9,559 bases of DNA. It comes from an uncultured Bacillota bacterium. Lineage in GTDB: Bacteria; Bacillota; Dehalobacteriia; UBA4068. The notes below the pieces were generated by a model, which was given only the letters and a program-made list of their open reading frames with translations, was not told the origin of the DNA and searched no databases. Below, piece after piece: positions 6,618 to 9,559 of this stretch (positions within the stretch are counted from its first letter, which is position 1; every line of letters starts with the position of its first letter). The stretch covers positions 1-9,559 of the forward strand of contig CAKRYM010000041.1 of assembly GCA_934427095.1 (NCBI GenBank), in the 5' to 3' direction. The translations under genes were made by a program, and so were the position numbers.

Positions 6618-7846
6618 TACCGCTCAAACCTCCAATCCGGCAGGGAATTCACAAAATATCTCAATGCATCGGGGCCGTGGTCTTGCTCTTTAACGGGCTT
6701 GTCTTCCCCATAATGGCTGGCTTTTTCGTCCCAGACATAAGCCCCAAGCTCACCAAGCAGGCCAGTACATGCCTTATTGATCAACAATTTACGCCGTGCA
6801 AACAAAGAAGCCGTGCGCCGTATTCCGTCTAACACCTCATTATTGGCAGGAATAACATACATTCCCCGCCTGCGCAACTCGGCAATAAAGGACGCGGCAG
6901 AAGGGTCCACAATGATAGCGCATTGATTTCCCTCCATAAAAGCTTCCATGTCATCTGCGTACTCTCCATCCGTTTTCTGGCGACCGCCGTTCTCACTATC
7001 TCGGCTATCCCAACGATACTCCCGCTCAACATACACAATGCCGTCATAATCGTACACATCCAAGAACACCGTGGGATTAGTCGTGCCATAGTCACAAGTA
7101 ATCGTTCGCGCCCCGTCGAAATGTAAAGAAAGGGGCTTTTGGTCGTCCGCGTAAACGTTTGCCGTATGATCAAACATGTCATAAATAAGCCCCTCGGACA
7201 TTACCCATTGTCCTAAAACATACCGCTGGTAAAACACCCCGGAATACATAGTCTTGTATCTTTCGCGGGTTTCTTCGTCTAAAGACGGGTTATCATCCAT
7301 AGTGAAGTGTAGATGCAAAGCCTTGTCCGTTTTCAATATCCATTCTTTGCGAAACCAATGTTCCGGCCCTTCCGGATTGCAGTTAAACCATAACTTTGCC
7401 CCGGACACACTACAACGCGCAAGAGCTTGCTCAACAAAGCTACGGGGCATTAAAGCCACCTCGTCTAAAAGAACACCAGCCAAAGTAATGCCCTGGATAA
7501 GTGCCGCGCTGGATTCGTCTTTGCCACCAAAAAGATAAAACAAGTTTTCTTTTTCACCGCGGCGGGCAATGATTACATGGTCGCTGCGATTATATTGTAA
7601 AACAAAATTGTCTTGCAGATACCGCACGCCCAGCAATGGTGTAACAATATTACGCGTTACTGCCCCTACAGATTTTCCACAAAAAGCAAAAGAACAACGA
7701 TTAAAATTAGCCATCGCCCACAGAAAAAAAGATAGAGCCATAATGGAAGTTTTTCCTGATCGCACGGCCCCATCACAAATAATCGCATTATAATCCGGCT
7801 CGTATGGAAAACGCAGAATGCGCCGTTGCTTATCAGATAAGCCCAT
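6617..7846 (-). CDS. terL: Terminase large subunit, PBSX/XtmB-like
   Basis: This 409-residue protein is a packaging motor ATPase plus nuclease. Walker A is GAVRSGKT at residues 26-33, Walker B is LAGVLLDEV with D128 and E129, and a motor motif FNCNPEGPEHWF sits at 154-165. The C-terminal RNase H-like nuclease shows acidic residues in CDYGTTNPTVF (D252), IIVDPSAASF (D314) and DHGPDALRYF (D389, D393). The arrangement and length match the PBSX (XtmB) branch of Terminase_6-type proteins. Walker A and Walker B look intact. The ATG at 7846 overlaps the small subunit by 14 bases, with AGAGGG eight bases upstream. Together with the small subunit and portal it forms the DNA packaging machine. Confidence 0.95.
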   Translation of the reverse strand: MGLSDKQRRILRFPYEPDYNAIICDGAVRSGKTSIMALSFFLWAMANFNRCSFAFCGKSVGAVTRNIVTPLLGVRYLQDNFVLQYNRSDHVIIARRGEKENLFYLFGGKDESSAALIQGITLAGVLLDEVALMPRSFVEQALARCSVSGAKLWFNCNPEGPEHWFRKEWILKTDKALHLHFTMDDNPSLDEETRERYKTMYSGVFYQRYVLGQWVMSEGLIYDMFDHTANVYADDQKPLSLHFDGARTITCDYGTTNPTVFLDVYDYDGIVYVEREYRWDSRDSENGGRQKTDGEYADDMEAFMEGNQCAIIVDPSAASFIAELRRRGMYVIPANNEVLDGIRRTASLFARRKLLINKACTGLLGELGAYVWDEKASHYGEDKPVKEQDHGPDALRYFVNSLPDWRFER

Positions 7847-8237
7847 CTTTCATACCCTCTTTTATGCTCTTTGTAATCGGATCATCTTCCGCTGTTGTTT
7901 TGGCAGAAAGCCCGCCTGCGGCATAGCGCTTCATAAGGCTATCACCAGCCTTAAGGCGATCCGCTAAAGAAGCCTCTAGCCCAAACTGATCTTTAATTTG
8001 CCCCCGCATTACCGCAGAGTAGAATTGCATTACTTCATCAGAATCAGCAACCAGCTTCTTGTCCTGCATAGCCATACGCTCGGCAATATACTGGGAAATG
8101 GCCGGTTTTGTCAGGTTTTCTGCGGCTATGTTTCTTGCCGTTTTTTGGCTATATCCCGCCAGTCTCGCCGCTTCCGTGGCATTATTAGTCTGAAGATAAT
8201 ACTCCGCAAATTTCTTTTGTTTTGGCGTTAATTTCAC
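7833..8237 (-). CDS. terS: Terminase small subunit, XtmA/Terminase_2-like
   Basis: This 134-residue protein begins MKLTPKQKKFAEYYLQTNNATEAARLAGYS (given in two parts). The N-terminal helix-turn-helix with KQKKFAEYYL, NATEAARLAGYSQKTARNIA and LTKPAISQYIAERM is the signature of Terminase_2 small subunits, which recognise the packaging site and start DNA loading. The C-terminal part has RLKAGDSLMKRYAAGG. The start is GTG at 8237, sharing the GTGA overlap with the preceding gene's stop. It sits directly before terL, the classic order. The pac or cos site is usually in or near this gene, but I could not point to one. Confidence 0.93.
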   Translation of the reverse strand: MKLTPKQKKFAEYYLQTNNATEAARLAGYSQKTARNIAAENLTKPAISQYIAERMAMQDKKLVADSDEVMQFYSAVMRGQIKDQFGLEASLADRLKAGDSLMKRYAAGGLSAKTTAEDDPITKSIKEGMKDGLI

Positions 8238-8476
8238 ACCTCATCACCGCCATATATCTCCGCTAGTTTTTTTACTATATCCGCGATCTGATAGCTTTCC
8301 GCAATGGTCACGCTTTTTTGCGGCTTCCCTTCTGATTTTACGATCTCCTGTAATAAATATTTTGTAATCATCCGTTGCCCTTGGGGTAAATACGCTTGCA
8401 CCTGGTTGATTTTAATGTATCGGCCTTTCTGAATGAGTGCATTTTGTAACCGATAAGCCACTCGCCGCAAATTCAT
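8234..8476 (-). CDS. Small conserved phage protein before terS, function unknown
   Basis: This is an 80-residue basic protein starting MNLRRVAYRLQNALIQKGRY, with the middle stretch QVQAYLPQGQRMITKYLLQE and a hydrophobic end SYQIADIVKKLAEIYGG. Similar small proteins precede terminase genes in Bacillota phages, and I know of no assigned function. The ATG at 8476 is preferred, with GGGGG eight bases upstream. A TTG at 8503 is also in frame, but it lies inside a terminator-like hairpin and would add an odd MAFFTGAVK extension. It is the first gene of the leftward late operon. The gene and terS overlap by four bases, so it could be an early-late linker or packaging accessory. Confidence 0.7.
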   Translation of the reverse strand: MNLRRVAYRLQNALIQKGRYIKINQVQAYLPQGQRMITKYLLQEIVKSEGKPQKSVTIAESYQIADIVKKLAEIYGGDEV

Positions 8477-8492
8477 TTTTACCGCCCCCGTG

Positions 8493-8524
8493 AAAAAAGC
8501 CAACTAGCGTGGCGCTAGCTGGCT
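8493..8524 (-). terminator. Intrinsic-terminator-like hairpin at the head of the late operon (leftward)
   Basis: On the minus strand the 12-bp stem AGCCAGCTAGCG / CGCTAGTTGGCT has a three-base loop and runs directly into six T. One position is a G-U pair on the minus strand but an A-C mismatch on the plus strand, so the complete stem forms only in leftward RNA. It lies about 17 bases before the ATG at 8476, so no promoter fits between them. It would block transcription entering the late genes from the right unless overridden. Confidence 0.8.
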
Positions 8525-8554
8525 AAATATTTTTCAAAAAATTTCTTAATTTGT

Positions 8555-8583
8555 ATGACATACTTATATAAGTATGATATAAT
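8555..8583 (+). promoter_or_regulatory. Sigma-A/sigma-70 promoter of the small-peptide cassette
   Basis: The -35 element is ATGACA (8555-8560, five of six consensus bases). A 17-base spacer and a perfect -10 TATAAT (8578-8583) follow. The predicted start is near 8590, which leaves a short leader of about 20 bases before the first small ORF. The spacer is almost wholly occupied by an 18-bp palindrome. Confidence 0.8.
8559..8576. repeat. 18-bp perfect palindromic operator candidate
   Basis: The sequence CATACTTATATAAGTATG is a perfect 18-bp palindrome lying between the -35 and -10 elements and overlapping the last two bases of the -35. This is ideal for a dimeric repressor that blocks polymerase. 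A candidate binder is the ribbon-helix-helix protein encoded downstream on the same transcript. The phage repressor is an alternative. Confidence 0.75.
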
Positions 8584-8610
8584 AAAACCATCGAAAGGAG
8601 GTGAACGACA

Positions 8611-8715
8611 ATTGAGGTAATAACAAGTTTAGCCAACCTAATAAGTTCTATGATTTCGCTCACAACAGCAATCATTGCTTATAGGCTGGCTAAAAAAAAC
8701 AAAGGGGGCAAATAA
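8611..8715 (+). CDS. Small hydrophobic membrane peptide (ATT start), possible type I-like toxin
   Basis: From ATT at 8611 the frame gives 34 residues: a single hydrophobic helix (SLANLISSMISLTTAIIAY) and a basic tail (RLAKKNKGGK). A near-perfect Shine-Dalgarno (AAAGGAGGTGA, 8594-8604) ends about six bases before it, and there is no ATG, GTG or TTG in this frame at a usable spacing. The TTG one base later meets a stop after one more codon, and a TGA closes the frame just upstream. A near-cognate ATT start is known for a few genes (infC), so low-level initiation is plausible. Small size, one membrane helix and a positive tail are shared by type I toxins and holin-like toxins. I do not recognise a named family. 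The message folds back on its start region (see the pairing feature). It is the first gene of a cassette ending with a ribbon-helix-helix gene. Confidence 0.55.
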   Translation: MEVITSLANLISSMISLTTAIIAYRLAKKNKGGK

Positions 8716-8721
8716 GCCCCC
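8692..8721 (-). terminator. Minus-strand intrinsic terminator overlapping the small-peptide 3' end
   Basis: Reading leftward, GGGGGC-TTATTT-GCCCCC is followed by TTTGTTTTTTTT. This is a textbook terminator for a minus-strand RNA that would be antisense to the peptide ORF. The T-run partly reflects Lys codons AAA on the plus strand, so it may be coincidental, but the hairpin is strong. On the plus strand the same stem lacks a good U-run. Confidence 0.6.
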
Positions 8722-8741
8722 GCCCCTTCGGGGGTAAATAT

Positions 8742-8770
8742 AGTATACCTCAATTCTCCCAATGATGCAA
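8742..8770 (-). promoter_or_regulatory. Weak candidate antisense promoter
   Basis: On the minus strand TTGCAT (8770-8765) and TATACT (8747-8742, five of six) are 17 bases apart. A start near 8735 would give a very short RNA ending at the terminator near 8692. A second possible -10 (TATAAT, 8826-8821, minus strand) has only a poor -35 and would give an RNA of roughly 125 bases covering most of the second small ORF. Neither is certain. Confidence 0.25.
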
Positions 8771-8848
8771 ATATTATCTTTAATTATCAGCTTACTTTCC
8801 CTTTGTATAAGCATTGCTGCATTATATACCATTACCAGAAGGAGGTAA
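8762..8848 (+). CDS. Very small hydrophobic peptide ORF coupled to the ribbon-helix-helix gene
   Basis: ATG ATG at 8762 begins a 28-codon frame: a hydrophobic helix (ILSLIISLLSLCISIAALY) ending in TITRRR. Its last two codons and stop (AGG AGG TAA) form the Shine-Dalgarno of the next gene, so ribosomes finishing here would be delivered to the next start. There is no Shine-Dalgarno of its own (the upstream sequence is pyrimidine-rich), so translation is doubtful or needs reinitiation from the first ORF. The layout (one membrane helix plus basic tail, with a shared Tyr and similar Ile/Leu/Ser spacing) resembles the first small ORF, and the two may be paralogs. I do not recognise the family. A chance hydrophobic ORF remains possible at this length. 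Confidence 0.4.
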   Translation: MMQILSLIISLLSLCISIAALYTITRRR

Positions 8849-8852
8849 CCAT

Positions 8853-9038
8853 ATGGGGAAAACGTCCTGGCGGGTGAAAGCCAAATACAACAATAAAAAC
8901 TACAAGAGTATCAGCGCCCAGCTAGACAAAAACTTAGTAACAGCATGGGCAGAAGAATTAGAAAAAGACGGGATCAGCAAATCCCAATTCATTCGGCAAG
9001 CCATACAGGAATATTTAAAAAGCAAAGCGGGGAACTAA
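8853..9038 (+). CDS. Ribbon-helix-helix (CopG/Arc-like) DNA-binding protein
   Basis: This 61-residue protein has an N-terminal basic region (MGKTSWRVKAKYNNKNYKS), then SISAQLDKNLVTAWAEELEK, GISKSQFIRQAIQEYLKSK. A beta-strand followed by a helix, a turn with a Gly-Ile-Ser-Lys-Ser motif and a second amphipathic helix are the hallmark of ribbon-helix-helix regulators, which bind DNA as dimers through the paired beta strands. ATG at 8853 is preferred, with GGAGG seven bases upstream. A longer frame from TTG at 8814 overlaps the small ORF and is unlikely. It is the last gene of the transcript from the 8555 promoter and is followed by a terminator. The likely job is autoregulation through the palindrome, perhaps as antitoxin or repressor for the small peptides. 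That role is inferred from position. Confidence 0.75.
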   Translation: MGKTSWRVKAKYNNKNYKSISAQLDKNLVTAWAEELEKDGISKSQFIRQAIQEYLKSKAGN

Positions 9039-9054
9039 CTCCGCTCTGCTTTTC
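9021..9054 (+). terminator. Rho-independent terminator after the ribbon-helix-helix gene
   Basis: Stem AGCGGGG / CTCCGCT (one G-U pair) with a six-base loop containing the TAA stop, flanked by outer pairs AGCA/TGCT, is followed by TTTTCT. It ends the cassette and separates it from the next operon. Confidence 0.75.
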
Positions 9055-9138
9055 TCCTGTATATATTATACCACATGAAGAGTGTGACATTCTATGACAT
9101 CTTTTAGATTAATTGTTTAAATTATTTCCCCTAAAACT
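9055..9138. other. Short A/T-rich intergenic stretch
   Basis: No gene is supported here. Two copies of a GACAT-containing motif (TGTGACAT at 9083 and TATGACAT at 9093) are present. TATGACAT also occurs at the -35 of the small-peptide promoter (8554-8561). Their meaning is unknown. Confidence 0.3.
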
Positions 9139-9167
9139 TTGACAAATACGCATAAAAGGCGTATAAT
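9139..9167 (+). promoter_or_regulatory. Consensus promoter of hicAB with inverted-repeat operator
   Basis: The -35 TTGACA (9139-9144) and -10 TATAAT (9162-9167) are both perfect and 17 bases apart. The spacer and -10 carry the inverted repeat ATACGC (9146-9151), seven bases, GCGTAT (9159-9164). HicB proteins commonly repress their own operon, so this is the likely operator. Confidence 0.88.
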
Positions 9168-9190
9168 AATAAATGTAAGAAGGACAGCCA

Positions 9191-9364
9191 ATGAAAACAA
9201 AAGACCTGATTGCATTATTAGAAAAGAACGGATGGAAATTCAAACGACACGGCGCAAACCACGACATATACATAAAAGGCAACGAAAGAGAAAGTATTGT
9301 CAGACACAAGGAAACAGATGAGAAACTAGCACAAGCACTCATCAAGCGGCGTGGGCTGAAATAA
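9191..9364 (+). CDS. hicA: HicA mRNA interferase toxin
   Basis: This 57-residue protein is MKTKDLIALLEKNGWKF then KRHGANHDIYIKG and VRHKETDEKLAQALIKRRG. HicA toxins are small double-stranded-RNA-binding-fold RNases that cut mRNA and tmRNA. The conserved histidine is visible in GANHDIYIK (H24), and the leading helix and GWxxxRxxGxxHxIY pattern match the family. Length is normal for HicA (about 55-80 residues). Start ATG at 9191 with AGAAGGA six bases upstream. It is first in the operon, with the antitoxin following after 48 bases, in the hicA-hicB order. A 7-bp stem-loop containing the stop codon (9351-9370) lies between the two genes and may affect their ratio. The toxin looks intact. Confidence 0.9.
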   Translation: MKTKDLIALLEKNGWKFKRHGANHDIYIKGNERESIVRHKETDEKLAQALIKRRGLK

Positions 9365-9370
9365 GCCCGC
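9351..9370 (+). other. Hairpin between hicA and hicB
   Basis: Stem GTGGGCT / AGCCCGC (one G-U pair) with a six-base loop that holds the first two bases of the hicA stop. No U-run follows, so it is not a terminator. It may stall or stabilise RNA at the end of hicA. Its sequence context resembles the end of the small peptide ORF at 8710-8739. Confidence 0.5.
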
Positions 9371-9412
9371 CCCTTGGTAAATCCATACTAACAAATTCAA
9401 GGAGGAAATTTT

Positions 9413-9559
9413 ATGAAAAACGCCTACCCAATTATTATAACGCAAGGTAAAGAATTTTTTGTGGTGTTTATTCCAGATTTTAATATCAATACCCAAGGGA
9501 AAGACATCCCTGACGCAATTGAAATGGCCCGAGACGCAATCGGGATTATGGGAATTGAC
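9413..9559 (+). CDS. hicB: HicB antitoxin, N-terminal part (cut by window edge)
   Basis: The first 49 residues are MKNAYPIIITQGKEFFVVFIPDF, then NINTQGKDIPDAIEMARDAIG. This is the partly degraded RNase H-like fold typical of HicB, with the VxxPDF and T.G.....A...A..AIG pattern. HicB binds and neutralises HicA and represses the operon through a C-terminal DNA-binding domain (helix-turn-helix or ribbon-helix-helix), which lies beyond this window. ATG at 9413 has GGAGG seven bases upstream, a strong site. Together with hicA it forms a type II toxin-antitoxin module, common on prophages. Confidence 0.88.
   Translation, partial: MKNAYPIIITQGKEFFVVFIPDFNINTQGKDIPDAIEMARDAIGIMGID

Larger units (their letters stand above)
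8610..8755 (+). other. Long-range RNA pairing that sequesters the small-peptide start
   Basis: AATTGAGGTA (8610-8619), spanning the ATT start, is exactly complementary to TACCTCAATT (8746-8755), about 30 bases after the ORF's stop. Inside it, 8628-8640 and 8682-8694 form a second inverted repeat (12 of 13, with one A-C mismatch on the plus strand). Hairpin GGGGGC/GCCCCC (8704-8709 with 8716-8721, the stop codon in the loop) and CCCC-TTCG-GGGG (8723-8734, a UUCG tetraloop) also fit. The fold would make the full-length message poorly translated, as in known type I toxin mRNAs. Confidence 0.6.

Noticed and set aside
8477..8503. Upstream TTG start for the first late gene
   Set aside because: It lies inside the terminator hairpin and adds an unlikely extension, while the ATG at 8476 has better spacing from a G-rich site.
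8723..8740. Plus-strand terminator after the first small ORF
   Set aside because: The CCCC-TTCG-GGGG hairpin is stable but followed by TAAATATAG, which is not a U-run, so transcription probably continues into the downstream genes.
8638..8832. A 64-codon minus-strand frame across the small-peptide cassette
   Set aside because: It runs through the strong GC hairpin and the T-run, has a non-protein-like composition (CCCERNHRTY end, PRRGGG) and no ribosome binding site. Low support as a gene.
8814..8852. Longer TTG-started form of the ribbon-helix-helix protein
   Set aside because: The ATG at 8853 has an ideal GGAGG at seven bases, and the added segment has no fold features and overlaps the small ORF's coding region.
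1..9559. CRISPR array, tRNA, rRNA or insertion sequence
   Set aside because: I saw no regularly spaced direct repeats, no cloverleaf-like sequence, and no transposase or terminal inverted repeats.

Overview
The window is part of a prophage (or phage) of a Gram-positive-type host. Shine-Dalgarno sites are strong (GGAGG-like), and two rightward promoters match the housekeeping sigma-70/sigma-A consensus well. The protein families suggest a Bacillota phage, possibly from a Negativicutes or clostridial host. I could not run a search, so the host is an inference.

Region 1 (about 1-8476, minus strand) is a leftward late operon, read from right to left. It holds a small conserved phage protein, the small and large terminase subunits, a DUF1073-type portal, a minor capsid protein with a toxin-like C-terminal domain, a small unknown protein, a ferritin-like protein in the slot usually used by scaffold or protease, a DUF2184-type major capsid protein, a small unknown protein, a broken DUF4054-type head-tail adaptor, a head-closure-like protein, an HK97 gp10-like protein, and the start of a C39-like peptidase (putative endolysin) cut by the window edge. 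Several genes overlap by 1-14 bases, so translation is probably coupled. Two intrinsic-terminator-like hairpins lie inside this transcription unit, each only about 17-22 bases before a start codon, which suggests antitermination or attenuation. The adaptor gene has an internal deletion and no tail genes lie between gp10 and the lysin, so the particle may be defective or unusual.

Region 2 (about 8490-9055, mainly plus strand) is a compact accessory cassette. A strong promoter carries a perfect 18-bp palindrome in its spacer. It is followed by two very small membrane-peptide ORFs (34 and 28 codons) and a ribbon-helix-helix DNA-binding protein, ending in an intrinsic terminator. The first peptide ORF has a near-perfect ribosome binding site but an apparent ATT start. 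Ten bases spanning that start are exactly complementary to a site just after the ORF, and a minus-strand terminator overlaps its 3' end. These are traits of type I toxin messages, though no known family was recognised. This is the best candidate for an undescribed system here.

Region 3 (about 9139-9559, plus strand) is a HicA-HicB toxin-antitoxin operon with a consensus promoter and an inverted-repeat operator. HicB runs off the right edge. The accessory genes on the right are A-rich and transcribed away from the late operon, as expected for a cargo (moron) block beside the terminase genes.
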